From Cristatella mucedo (lineage: Eukaryota; Bryozoa; Phylactolaemata; Cristatellidae), in contig WPIO01000335.1 of NCBI GenBank assembly GCA_009760855.2, positions 17,987 to 81,986 on the forward strand: DNA of 64,000 nt, read 5' to 3'. The number at the start of each line of letters is the position of its first letter. The stretch's first letter is position 1. Below are positions 1 through 11,570 of this stretch, in pieces. The position numbers were made by a program, and so were the translations under genes. The notes under the pieces are model-generated. The model saw only the letters and a list, made by a program, of their open reading frames with translations. It was not told the origin of the DNA and searched no databases.

Positions 1-2130
1 TTTGACGTTTATAGATATTCCGCGATTTGCTGCGAACTAGTGCAAAGTGATTTATTCAAGTGCGAAATGCTCCAAACAAGGTGCAGCACTCTGCTGCCAG
101 CCAGCCCACGCTCCAACGAGCAGATTTAAAGTTTCTAGATATTTCGCGATCTGCTGCGAACAGGTGCAAAATGAGTTATTCAACTGCGAAATGCTTAAAA
201 CAAGGTGCAGCAATCTGCTACCAGCCAGTACACGCTGCAAGGAGCAGCTTTGAAGTTTCTAGATATTTCGCGATCTCCTGCGAATACGTGCGAAATGAGT
301 TATTTGAGTGCGAAATGCTTGAAAAAAAGTGCAGCACTCTAGTGCGAGCTACCGCACGCTCGGATGAGCAGATTTGAAGTTTCTGGATATTCCACGATCT
401 GCTGCGAACTCGTGCAAAATTAGTTATTCAATTGCGAAATGCTTGAAACAAGGTGCAGCACTCTGCTGCCAGCTAGCAAACGCTTCGACATGTAGATTTG
501 AAGTTTCTACATATTCCGCTATATGCTGCAAACTCGTGCGAAATGAGTTTTTCAACTACGAAATGCTTGAAACAAGGTGTAGCACTCCGCTGCCAGCCAA
601 CGCACACTCCAACGAGCAGATTTGAAGTTTCTAGATATTCCGCGATCTGCTGCGAACAGGTGCAAAATGAGTTATTAAACTGCGAAATGCTTGAAACAAG
701 GTGCAGCAATCTGCTGCCAGCTTGTACACGCTCGGAGGAGCTGATTAGAAGTTTCTAGATATTCCGCGATCTGCTGGGAATACGTGCGAAATGAGTTATT
801 TGAGTGCGAAATGCTTGAAACAAGGTGCAGCACTCTTCTTTCAGCCAGCAAACGCTTTGACATGCAGATTTGAAGTTTCTAGATTTTCCGCGATCCGCTG
901 CGAACTTGTGCGACATCAGTTTTTCAAGTGCGACATGCTTGAAACAAGGTGCAGCACTCTGCTGCCAGCCACCGCACGCTCCGACGAGCAGATTTGAAGT
1001 TCAAAGATCTTCCGCGATCCGCTGCGAACTCGTGCGAAGTGTGTTATTCAAGTGCAAAATGCTTAAAGCAAGGTGCAGCACTCTGCTGCCAGCCAGCACA
1101 CGTTCGACAAGCAGATTTAAAGTTTCTAGATATTCCGCGATCTGCTGTGAACACGTGCAAATGGAGTTTTTCAACTGCGAAATGCTTAAAACAAGATGTA
1201 GCACTCTGCTGTCAGCCAGTACACGCTCTGAGGAGCTTTTGAAGTTTCTGTATATTATGTGATCCGCTTTAAACTCGTGTAAAATGAGTTATTCAAGTGC
1301 GAAATACGTAAAGCAAGGTGCAGCACTCTGCTGCTAGCCAGCAAACGCTTCGACATGCAGATTTGAAGTTTCTAGATATTCCGTGATCTGCTGGGAACAC
1401 GTGCGTAATGAGTTATTCAACTGCAAAATGCTTGTTACAAGGTGCAGCACTCTGGTGCGAGCTGCCGCACGCTCCGAAAAGCAGACTTGAAGTGTATGGA
1501 TCTTCCACGATCTGCTGCGACATCGTGCAAAGTGTGTTATTCGAGTTCGAAAGGCTGACTACAAGGTGCAGCACTCTGATGCCAGCCAGCTCACGCTCCG
1601 ACGTACAGATTTGAAATTTCTAGATATTCCGCAATTTGCTGGGAAAACGTGCGAAATGAGTTATTTGAGTGCGTAACGCTTGAAACAAGGTGCAGCACTC
1701 TACTTCCGGCAACCGCACTCTCCGAATAGCAGATTTTAAGTTTCTGGATATTCCGCGATTTGCTGCGAACTGGTGCAAAGTGATTTATTCAAGTGCGAAA
1801 TGCTCTAAACAAGGTGCAGCACTCTGCTGCCAGCCAGCCCATGCTCCAACGAGCAGATTTAAAGTTTCTAGATATTCCGCGATCTGATGCGAACACGTGC
1901 AAAATGAGTTATTAAACTGCGAAATGCTTGAAACAAGGTGCAGCAATCTGCTGCCAGCTTGTACACGCTCGGAGGAGCTGATTAGTAGTTTCTAGATATT
2001 CCGCGATCTGCTGGGAATACGTGCGAAATGAGTTATTTGAGTGCGAAATGCTTGAAACAAGGTGCAGCACTCTGCTGCCAGCCAGTACACGCTCGGAGGA
2101 GCTGATTTGAAGTTTCTAGATATTCCGTGA
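1..2130 (+). repeat. Diverged monomer block, distant partner at 42.65-44.56 kb
   Basis: About 17 monomers whose order of variants matches 42,647-44,561 rather than any neighbour. The offset is 42,646 bp at the start (position 47 pairs with 42,693). It falls to 42,522 after the partner loses one monomer, and to 42,431 after a further 91-bp loss at about 43.70 kb. Shared rare variants include GTGCGACATCAG near 910 and 43,432, AAATACGTAAAGC near 1,302 and 43,732, and CTTGTTACAAGG near 1,431 and 43,861. The first 20 or so bases differ from the partner, so the window starts close to a block edge. No coding capacity is visible beyond frames inherent to the repeat. Confidence 0.8.
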
Positions 2131-3660
2131 TCTGCTGCGAGCACTGTGCAAAATGAGTTATTAAACTGCGAAATGCTTGAAACAAGGTGCAGCGATCTGC
2201 TTCCAGCTTGTACACGCTCAGAGGAGCTGATTTGAAGTTTCTAGATATTCCGCTATATGCTGCGAACTCGTGCGAAATGCGTTTTTCGAGTGCGAAATGC
2301 TACAAACATGGTGCAGCACTCTGCTGCCCGCCAGCAGACACTCCAACGAGCAGATTTGAAGTTTCAAGATATTCCGCGATCTGGTGCGAACACGTGCGGA
2401 ATTTGTTATTCGAGTGCTAATTCTCGAAACAAGGTGCAGCACTCTGGTGCCAGCTACCTCACGCTCCGAAAGCAGATTTGAAGTTTCTGTATATTTCGTG
2501 ATCTGCTTCAAACTCGTGCAAAATGAGTTATTCAAGTGCATAATGCTTAAAGCAAGGTGCAGCACTCTGCTGCCAGCCACAGCACGCTCCGACGAGCAGA
2601 TTTGAAGTTTCTAGATATTCCGCTATATGCTGCGAACTCGTGCGAAATGTGTTTTTCGAGTGCGAAATGCTACAAACATGGTGCAGCACTCTGCTGCCTG
2701 CCAGAACACACTCCAACGAGCAGATTTGAAGTTTCTAGATATTCTGCGATCTGCTGCCAACACGTGCGAAATGAGTTATTTGAGTGCGAAATGCTTGAAA
2801 CAAGGTGCAGCACTCTACTTCCGTCTACCGCACCCTCCGAATAGTAGATTTGAAGTTTCTGGATATTCCGCTATCTGCTTCGAACTCGTGCGAAATAAGT
2901 TATTGAGGAGCTAAGTGCTTAAAACGAGGTGCAGCACTCTGCTGCCAGCCAGCTCACACTCCGACGAGCAGATTTAAAGTTTCTAAATATTCCGCGATAT
3001 GCTGTGAACACGTTCGAAATGAGCTATTTGAGTGCTAAATGCTTGAACCAGGGTGCAGCACTCTACTTCCGGCTACCGCTCGCTCCGAATAGCAGATTTG
3101 AAGTTTCTAGATGTTCTGCGTTCCTCTGCGAACTCGTGCGAAATGAGTTATTCAAGTGCGAAATGCTTGAAACAAGATGCAGCACTCTGCTTCCAGCCAG
3201 TACACGCTCGGAGGAGCTGATTTGAAGTTTCTAGATATTCCGCGATCTGCTGCGAACTCGTGAGAAGTGTGTTATTCGAGTGCGAAATGCTGAAAACAAG
3301 GTGCAGCACTCTGTTGCCAGCCAGCATACGCTCCGACAAGCAGATTAAAAGTTTCTAGATATTCCGCGATCTGCTGCGAACAGGTGCAAAATGAGTTATT
3401 CAACTGCGGAATGCTTGCAACAAGGTGCCCCACTCTTCTTTCAGCCAGCAAACGCTTAGGCATGCATATTTGAAGTTTCTAGATGTTCCGCGATCCGCTG
3501 CGAACTTGTGCGAAATGAGCTTTTCAAGTGCGAAATGCTTGAAACGAGTTGCAGCACTCTGCTGCCAGCCAGCCCACGCTCCAACGAGCAGATTTAAAGT
3601 TTCTGGATATTATGCGATCTGCAGCGAACTCGTGCGAAATGAGTTATTCAAGTGCGAAAT
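2131..3660 (+). repeat. Diverged monomers without local tandem HOR
   Basis: About 12 monomers with many private differences. Parts resemble blocks much further on: 2.25-2.9 kb resembles 13.7-14.1, 16.2-16.6 and 45.7-46.0 kb, sharing the CATGGTGCAGC variant and CTATATGCTGCG. The stretch 2.9-3.3 kb resembles 16.7-16.95 and 46.1-46.4 kb, sharing GTTCGAAATGAGCTATTTG. There is no adjacent repetition at the 16-, 22- or 31-monomer scale. Confidence 0.7.
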
Positions 3661-5236
3661 GCTTAAAGCAAGGTGCAGCACTCTGCTGCCAGCCAGCACA
3701 CGTTCGACAAGCAGATTTAAAGTTTCTAGATATTCCGCGATATTCTGCGAACACGTGCAAAATGAGTTTTTCAACTGCGAAATGCTTAAAACAAGGTGTA
3801 GCACTCTGCTGCCAGCCAGTTAACGCTCCGAAAAGCTTTTGAAGTTTCTGTATATTTCGTGATCTGCTTTAAACTCGTGCAAAATGAGTTATTCAAGTGC
3901 GAAATGCTTTAAACATGGTGCAGCACTCTGCTGCCAGCCAGCAAACGCTTCGACATGCAGATTTAAAGTTTCTAGATATTCCGCGATTTGCTGCGAACTC
4001 GTGCAAAATGAGTTATTCCAGTGCGAAATGCTCAAAACAAGGTGCAGCACTCTGCTGTTAGCCAGAACACACTCCAACGGGTAGATTTGAAGTTTCTAGA
4101 TATTCTGCGATCTGCTGCCAACACGTGCGAAATGAGTTATTTGAGTGCGAAATGCTTGAAACAAGGTGCAGCACTCTACTTCCGGCTACCGCACGCTCCG
4201 AATAGCAGATTTGAAGTTTCTAGATATTCCGCGATTTGCTGGGAATACGTGCGAAATGAGTTATTTGAGTGCAAAATGCTTGAAACAAGGTGCAGCACTC
4301 TATTGCCAGCTACCACACGCTCCGAAGAGCAGATTTGAAGTTTCGGGATATTTTGCGATCTGCTGCGAACTCGTGCGAAATGAGTCATTCGAGTACGAAA
4401 TGCTTGATACAAGGTGCAGCACTCTGCTGCCAGCCAGCAAACGCTTCGACATGCAGATTTGAAGTTTCTAGATATTCCGTGATCTTCTGCTAACTCGTGT
4501 GGAATTTTTTATTCGAGTGCCAATTCTCGAAACAAGCTGCAGCACTCTGGTGCCAGCTGCCGCACGCTCCGAAAAGCAGATTTGAAGTTTATAGATCTTC
4601 CACGATCTGCTGCGACATCGTGCTCAGTCTGTTATTCGAGTTCGAAATGCTTGAAACAAGGTGCAGCACTCTGCTGCCAGCCAGCGTTCGCTTTGACATG
4701 CTGATTTGAAGTTGCTCGACATTCCACGATCTGCTGCGAACTCGTGCGAAATGAGTTATTCAAGTGCGAAATGGTTAAAACGAGGTGCAGCACTCTGCTG
4801 CCAGCCAGCCCACGCTCCAACGAGCAGATTTAAAGTTTCTGGATATTACGCGATCTGCAGCGAACTGGTGCGAAATGAGTTATTTAAGTGCGAAATGCTT
4901 GAAACAAGGTGCAGCACTCTGCTGCCAGCCAGCAAACGCTTCGACATGCAGATTTGAAGTTATTAGATATTCCGTGATCTGCTGCAAACTAGTGCGAAAT
5001 GAGTTATTGACTTGCGAAATGCTCAAAACAAGGTGCAGCACTCTGCTGCCCGCCAGCAGACACTCCAACGAGCAGATTTGAAGTTTCTAGATATTCCGCG
5101 ATCTGCTGCGAACACGTGCGAAATGAGTTATTTGAGTGCGAAATGCTTGAAACGAGGTGCAGCACTCTACTTCCGGCTACCGCACGCTCCGAATAGCAGA
5201 TTTGAAGTTTCTAGATATTCCGTGATCTGCTGCAAA
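3660..5236 (+). repeat. Monomer block, partly duplicated 3,467 bp downstream
   Basis: From about 3,660 to 4,950 the monomer order matches 7,127-8,417 at a constant offset of 3,467 bp (28 monomers). The block includes the HindIII-bearing short form GAAAAGCTTTTGAAG at about 3,831 (2 bp missing), CCAACACGTGCG at 4,118, and the pair of CCAATTCTCG and ATAGATCTTCCACG monomers at 4.50-4.66 kb. The last 290 bp (4,950-5,236) leaves this register and instead resembles 13.4-13.6 and 36.1-36.4 kb. Confidence 0.75.
5075..5198 (+). repeat. Reference monomer (124 bp)
   Basis: A typical full-length unit used here to define monomer phase. Counting from GATTTGAAG as 1, TCTAGA lies at about 12-17, CTGCGAAC at about 32, the two GTGCGAAATG copies at about 42 and 62, and GGTGCAGCACTCT at about 82-94. 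This unit has the CTACTTCCGGCTACCG form of the final third. The other common form is CTGCTGCCAGCCAGC, which with the preceding bases makes the inverted repeat GCAGCA-CTC-TGCTGC. The window consensus has 31 G and 31 C in 124 bases and nine CpG. Tandem GCGAA motifs at 10- or 20-bp spacing suggest the monomer itself grew from shorter pieces. Confidence 0.95.
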
Positions 5237-7492
5237 CTCGTGCGGAATTTGTTATTCGAGTGCCAATTCTCGAAACAAGCTGCAGCACTCTGGTGCCAGC
5301 TGCCGCACGCTCCGAAAAGCAGATTTGAAGTTTATAGATCTTCCACGATCTGCTGCGACATCGTGCGAAGTCTGTTATTCGAGTTCGAAATGCTTGAAAC
5401 AAGGTGCAGCACTCTGCTGCCAGCCAGCGTACGCTTTGACATGCTGATTTGAAGTTGCTAGACATTCCGCGATCTGCTGCGAACTCGTGCGAAATGAGTT
5501 ATTCAATTGCGAAATGCTTAAAACGAGGTGCAGCACTCTGCTGCCAGCCAGCCCACGCTCCAACGAGCAGATTTAAAGTTTCTGGATATTACGCGATCTG
5601 CAGCGAACTTGTGCGAAATGAGTTATTTAAGTGCGAAATGCTTGAAACAGGTGCAGCACTCTGCTGCCAGCCAGCAAACGCTTCGACATGCAGATTTGAA
5701 GTTTCTAGATGTTCAGCGTTCCCCTGCGAACTCGTGCGAAATGAGTTATTCAAGTGCGAAATGCTTAAAATGAGGTGCAGCACTCTGCTGCCAGCCAGCT
5801 CACACTCCGACGAGCAGATTTGAAGTTTCTAAATATTCCGCGATATGCTGTGAACACGTTCGAAATTAGCTATTTGAGTGCGAAATGCTTGAAACGAGGT
5901 GCAGCACTCTACTGTCAGCCAGCCTACGCTCCAACTAGCAGATTTAAAGTTTCTAGATATTCCGCGATCTGCAGCGAACAGGTGCAAAATGATTAATTCA
6001 ACTGCGAAATGCTTGAAACAAGGTGCAGCAATCTGCTACCAGCCAGTACACGCACCGAGGAGCAGATTTGAAGTTTCTAGATACTTCGCCATCTGCTGCG
6101 AATAAGTGCGAAATAAGTTATTTGAGTGCGAAATGCTTAAAACAAGGTGCAGCACTCTACTGCCAGCTACCGCTCGCTGCTATGAGCAGTTTTGAAAGTT
6201 TCTGGATATTCCGCGATTTGCTGCGAACTGGTGCAAAAAAGAGTTATTCAAGTGCAAAATGTTTAAAACAAGGTGCAGCACTCTCCTGCCAGCCAGCACA
6301 CGTTCGACGAGCAGATTTGAAGTTTCTAGATATTCTGCTATATGCTGCAAATTCGTGCGAAGTGAGTGTTTGAATTGCGAAATGCTTAAAACAAGGTGCA
6401 GCACTCTGCTGCCCGCCAGCACACACTCCAACGAGCAGATTTGAAATTTCTAGATATTCCGCGATCTGCTGCGAACAGGTGCAAAATGAGTTATTCAACT
6501 GCGAAATGCTTGCAACAAGGTGCCCCACTCTTCTTTCAGCCAGCAAACGCTTAGACATGCATATTTGAAGTTTCTAGATGTTCCGAGATCCGCTGCGAAC
6601 TTGTGCGAAATGAGCTTTTCAAGTGCAAAATGCTTAATACGAGTTGCAGCACTCTGCTGCCAGCCAGCCCACGCTCCAACGAGCAGATTTAAAGTTTCTG
6701 GATATTATGCGATGTGCAGCGAACAGGTGCAAAATGAGTTATTCAACTGCCAAATGCTTGAAACAAGGTGCAGCAATCTGCTACCAGCCAGTACACGCAC
6801 CGAGGAGCAGATTTGAAGTTTCTAGATATTTCGCGATCTGCTGCGAATAAGTGCGAAATAAGTGATTTGAGTGCGAAATGCTGAAAACAAGGTGCAGCAC
6901 TCTGTTGCCAGCCAGCATACGCTCCGACAAGCAGATTAGAAGTTTCTAGATATTCCTCGATCTCCTGCGAACACGTGCGAAATGAGTTTTTTGAGTAGGA
7001 AATGCTTGAAACGAGGTGCAGCACTCTACTTCCGGCTACCGCACGCTCCTAATACTAGATTTGAAGTTCCTGGATATTCCGCGATTTGCTGCGAACTGGT
7101 GCAAAGTAATTTATTCAAGTTCGAAATGCCTAAAGCAAGGTGCAGCACTCTGCTGCCAGCCAGCAAACGTTCGACAAGCAGATTCGAAGTTTCTAGATAT
7201 TCCGCGATCTGCTGCGAACACGTGCAAAATGAGTTTTTCAACTGCGAAATGCTTAAAACAAGGTGTAGCACTCTGCTGCCAGCCAGTTAACGCTCCGAAA
7301 AGCTTTTGAAGTTTCTGTATATTTCGTGATCTGCTTTAAACTCGTGCAAAATGAGTTATTCAAGTGCGAAATGGTTAAAGCAAGGTGCAGCACTCTGCTG
7401 CCAGCCAGCAAACGCTTCGACATGCAGATTTATAGTTTCTACATATTCCGCGAATTGCTGCGAACTCGTGCAAAATGAGTTATTCCAGTGCG
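5237..7492 (+). repeat. 22-monomer HOR, copy 1 (part)
   Basis: About 18 monomers matching 7,961-10,222 in order and detail, at an offset of 2,723-2,725 bp (22 monomers with a few short ones). Shared private features include the TTCCCCTGCGAAC monomer (5,720 and 8,444), the AATGATTAATTCAAC monomer (5,990 and 8,715), GTGCCCCACTCTTC (6,521 and 9,244) and the GAAAAGCTTTTGAAG short monomer (about 7,297 and 10,020). Copies differ by single bases and one-base indels, such as an extra A at about 6,195 and a missing A in GAAACAGGTG near 5,648. Confidence 0.85.
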
Positions 7493-7960
7493 AAATGCTC
7501 AAAACAAGGTGCAGCACTCTGCTGCCAGCCAGAACACACTCTAACGAGCAGATTTGAAGTTTCTAGATATTCTGCGATCTGCTGCCAACACGTGCGAAAT
7601 GAGTTATTTGAGTGCGAAATGCTTGAAACAAGGTGCAGCACTCTACTTCCGGCTACCGCACGCTCCGAATAGCAGATTTGAAGTTTCTAGATATTCCGCG
7701 ATCTGCTGGGAATACGTGCGAAATGAGTTATTTGAGTGCGAAATGCTTGAAACAAGGTGCAGCACTCTACTGCCAGCTACCACACGCTCCGAAGAGCAGA
7801 TTTGAAGTTTCTGGATATTTTGCGATCTGCTGCGAACTCGTGCGAAATGAGTTATTCGAGTGCGAAATGCTTGAAACAAGGTGCAGCACTCTGCTGGCAG
7901 CCAGCAAACGCTTCGACATGCAGATTCGAAGTTTCTACATATTCCGTGATCTTCTGCTAC
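7493..7960 (+). repeat. Intervening monomers between the two 22-mer copies
   Basis: Just under four monomers that do not match the sequence upstream of copy 1 in the 22-mer register. They match 4,026-4,493 at the 3,467-bp offset and also 35,172-35,640. The copies on either side are therefore not simply adjacent: another exchange has replaced the join. The switch from one register to the other falls in the GTGCGGAATTTG monomer near 7,961. Confidence 0.7.
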
Positions 7961-10222
7961 CTCGTGCGGAATTTGTTATTCGAGTGCCAATTCTCGAAAC
8001 AAGCTGCAGCACTCTGGTGCCAGCTGCCGCACGCTCCGAAAAGCAGATTTGAAGTTTATAGATCTTCCACGATCTGCTGCGACATCGTGCGAAGTCTGTT
8101 ATTCGAGTTCGAAATGCTTGAAACAAGGTGCAGCACTCTGCTGCCAGCCAGCGTACGCTTTGACATGCTGATTTGAAGTTGCTAGACATTCCGCGATCTG
8201 CTGGGAACTCGTGCGAAATGAGTTATTCAATTGCGAAATGCTTAAAACGAGGTGCAGCACTCTGCTGCCAGCCAGCCCACGCTCCAACGAGCAGATTTAA
8301 AGTTTCTGGATATTACGCGATCTGCAGCGAACTTGTGCGAAATGAGTTATTTAAGTGCGAAATGCTTGAAACAAGGTGCAGCACTCTGCTGCCAGCCAGC
8401 AAACGCTTCGACATGCAGATTTGAAGTTTCTAGATGTTCAGCGTTCCCCTGCGAACTCGTGCGAAATGAGTTATTCAAGTGCGAAATGCCTAAAATGAGG
8501 TGCAGCACTCTGCTGCCAGCCAGCTCACACTCCGACGAGCAGATTTGAAGTTTCTAAATATTCCGCGATATGCTGTGAACACGTTCGAAATGAGCTATTT
8601 GAGTGCGAAATGCTTGAAACGAGGTGCAGCACTCTACTGTCAGCCAGCCTACGCTCCAACTAGCAGATTTAAAGTTTCTAGATATTCCGCGATCTGCAGC
8701 GAACAGGTGCAAAATGATTAATTCAACTGCGAAATGCTTGAAACAAGGTGCAGCAATCTGCTACCAGCCAGTACACGCACCGAGGAGCAGATTTGAAGTT
8801 TCTAGATACTTCGCCATCTGCTGCGAATAAGTGCGAAATAAGTTATTTGAGTGCGAAATGCTTAAAACAAGGTGCAGCACTCTACTGCCAGCTACCGCTC
8901 GCTGCTATGAGCAGTTTTGAAGTTTCTGGATATTCCGCGATTTGCTGCGAACTGGTGCAAAAAGAGTTATTCAAGTGCAAAATGTTTAAAACAAGGTGCA
9001 GCACTCTCCTGCCAGCCAGCACACGTTCGACGAGCAGATTTGAAGTTTCTAGATATTCTGCTATATGCTGCAAATTCGTGCGAAGTGAGTGTTTGAATTG
9101 CGAAATGCTTAAAACAAGGTGCAGCACTCTGCTGCCCGCCAGCACACACTCCAACGAGCAGATTTGAAATTTCTAGATATTCCGCGATCTGCTGCGAACA
9201 GGTGCAAAATGAGTTATTCAACTGCGAAATGCTTGCAACAAGGTGCCCCACTCTTCTTTCAGCCAGCAAACGCTTAGACATGCATATTTGAAGTTTCTAG
9301 ATGTTCCGAGATCCGCTGCGAACTTGTGCGAAATGAGCTTTTCAAGTGCGAAATGCTTAATACGAGTTGCAGCACTCTGCTGCCAGCCAGCCCACGCTCC
9401 AACGAGCAGATTTAAAGTTTCTGGATATTACGCGATGTGCAGCGAACAGGTGCAAAATGAGTTATTCAACTGCCAAATGCTTGAAACAAGGTGCAGCAAT
9501 CTGCTACCAGCCAGTACACGCACCGAGGAGCAGATTTGAAGTTTCTAGATATTTCGCGATCTGCTGCGAATAAGTGCGAAATAAGTTATTTGAGTGCGAA
9601 ATGCTAAAAACAAGGTGCAGCACTCTGTTGCCAGCCAGCATACGCTCCGACAAGCAGATTAGAAGTTTCTAGATATTCCTCGATCTCCTGCGAACACGTG
9701 CGAAATGAGTTTTTTGAGTGAGAAATGCTTGAAACGAGGTGCAGCACTCTACTTCCGGCTACCACACGCTCCTAATACTAGATTTGAAGTTCCTGAATAT
9801 TCCGCGATTTGCTGCGAACTGGTGCAAAGTAATTTATTCAAGTTCGAAATGCCTAAAGCAAGGTGCAGCACTCTGCTGCCAGCCAGCAAACGTTCGACAA
9901 GCAGATTCGAAGTTTCTAGATATTCCGCGATCTGCTGCGAACACGTGCAAAATGAGTTTTTCAACTGCGAAATGCTTAAAACAAGGTGTAGCACTCTGCT
10001 GCCAGCCAGTTAACGCTCCGAAAAGCTTTTGAAGTTTCTGTATATTTCGTGATCTGCTTTAAACTCGTGCAAAATGAGTTATTCAAGTGCGAAATGGTTA
10101 AAGCAAGGTGCAGCACTCTGCTGCCAGCCAGCAAACGCTTCGACATGCAGATTTATAGTTTCTACATATTCCGCGAATTGCTGCGAACTCGTGCAAAATG
10201 AGTTATTCCAGTGCGAAATGCT
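7961..10222 (+). repeat. 22-monomer HOR, copy 2 (part)
   Basis: Second copy of the arrangement at 5,237-7,492, nearly identical over about 2.25 kb. It ends inside the monomer near 10,222, where CTCAAAACAAGG of the first copy is replaced by CTTGAAACGAGG. From that point the sequence follows 8,614 onward (offset 1,608 bp, 13 monomers). The clean switch within a monomer is the signature of out-of-register exchange. Confidence 0.85.
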
Positions 10223-11570
10223 TGAAACGAGGTGCAGCACTCTACTGCCAGCCAGCCTATGCTCCAACTAGCAGATTTAAAGTTTCTAGATATTCCGCGA
10301 TCTGCAGCGAACAGGTGCAAAATGAGTTATTCAACTGCGAAATGCTTGAAACAAGGTGCAGCAATCTGCTACCAGCCAGTACACGCACCGAGGAGCAGAT
10401 TTGAAGTTTCTAGATATTTCGCGATCTGCTGCGAATAAGTGCGAAATAAGTTACTTGAGTGCGAAATGCTTAAAACTAGGTGCTGCACTCGACTGCCAGC
10501 TGCCGCTCGCTGCTATGAGCAGTTTTGAAGTTTCTGGATATTCCGCGATTTGCTGCGAACTGGTGCAAAATGAGTTATTCAAGTGCGAAATGTCTAAAGC
10601 AAGGTGCAGCACTCTCCTGCCAGCCAGCACACGTTCGACAAGCAGATTTGAAGTTTCTAGATATTCCGCTATATGCTGCAAACTCGTGAGAAGTGAGTGT
10701 TTGAATTGCGAAATGCTTAAAACAAGGTGCAGCACTCTGCTGCCCGCCAGCACGCACCCCAACGAGCAGATTTGAAGTTACTAGATATTCCACGGTTTGC
10801 TGCGAACAGGTGCAAAATGAGTTATTCAAATGCGAAATGCTTGCAACAAGGTGCCCCACTCTTCTTTCAGCCAGCAAACGCTTAGACATGCAGATTTGAA
10901 GTTTCTAGATGTTCCGCGATCCGCTGCGAACTTGTGCGAAATGAGCTTTTCAAGTACGAAATGCTTGAAACGAGTTGCAGCACTCTGCTGCCAGCCAGCC
11001 CACGCTCCAACGAGCAGATTTAAAGTTTCTGGATATTACGCGATCTGCAGCGAACTCGTGCGAAATGAGTTATTCAAGTGCGAAATGCTTAAAACAAGGT
11101 GCAGCACTCTGCTGCCTGCCACCGCAGGCTCCGACGAGCCGATTTAAAGTTCATAGATCTTCCGCGATCTGCTGCGAACTCGTGAGAAGTGTGTTATTCG
11201 AGTGCGAAATGCTGAAAACAAGGTGCAGCACTCTGTTGCCAGCCAGCATACGCTCCGACAAGCAAATTAGAAGTTTCTAGATATTCCTCGATCTGCTGCG
11301 AACACGTGCAAAATGAGTTTTTTGAGTGAGAAAAGCTTGAAACGAGGTGCAGCACTCTACTTCCGGCTACCGCACGCTCCGAATACTAGATTTGAAGTTT
11401 CTGGATATTCCGCGATTTGCTGCGAACTGGTGCAAAGTAATTTATTCAAGTGCGAAATGCTTAAAGCAAGGTGCAGCACTCTGCTGCCAGCCAGCACACA
11501 TTCGACAAGCAGATTTGAAGTTTCTAGATATTCCGCGATCTGCTGCGAACACGTGCAAAATGAGTTTTTC
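10222..11570 (+). repeat. Third partial copy of the 22-mer arrangement
   Basis: Follows 8,614-9,960 at an offset of 1,608 bp. Matching landmarks are CTGCAGCGAACAGGTG (about 10,302), GTGCCCCACTCTTC (10,851), GAGTTGCAGC (10,972) and the GAATACTAG monomer ending near 11,388. It is more diverged than the first two copies; roughly 11,050-11,280 carries other monomer types, including GAGAAGTGTGTTATTCG. Confidence 0.75.

Noticed and set aside
1080-1115. Pol III B-box-like CGTTCGACAAG in the CACGTTCGACAAGC monomers
   Set aside because: Only the central TTCGA matches; there is no A-box partner at a suitable distance and no T-run terminator. It is a one-base-deleted form of CGCTCCGACAAGC.
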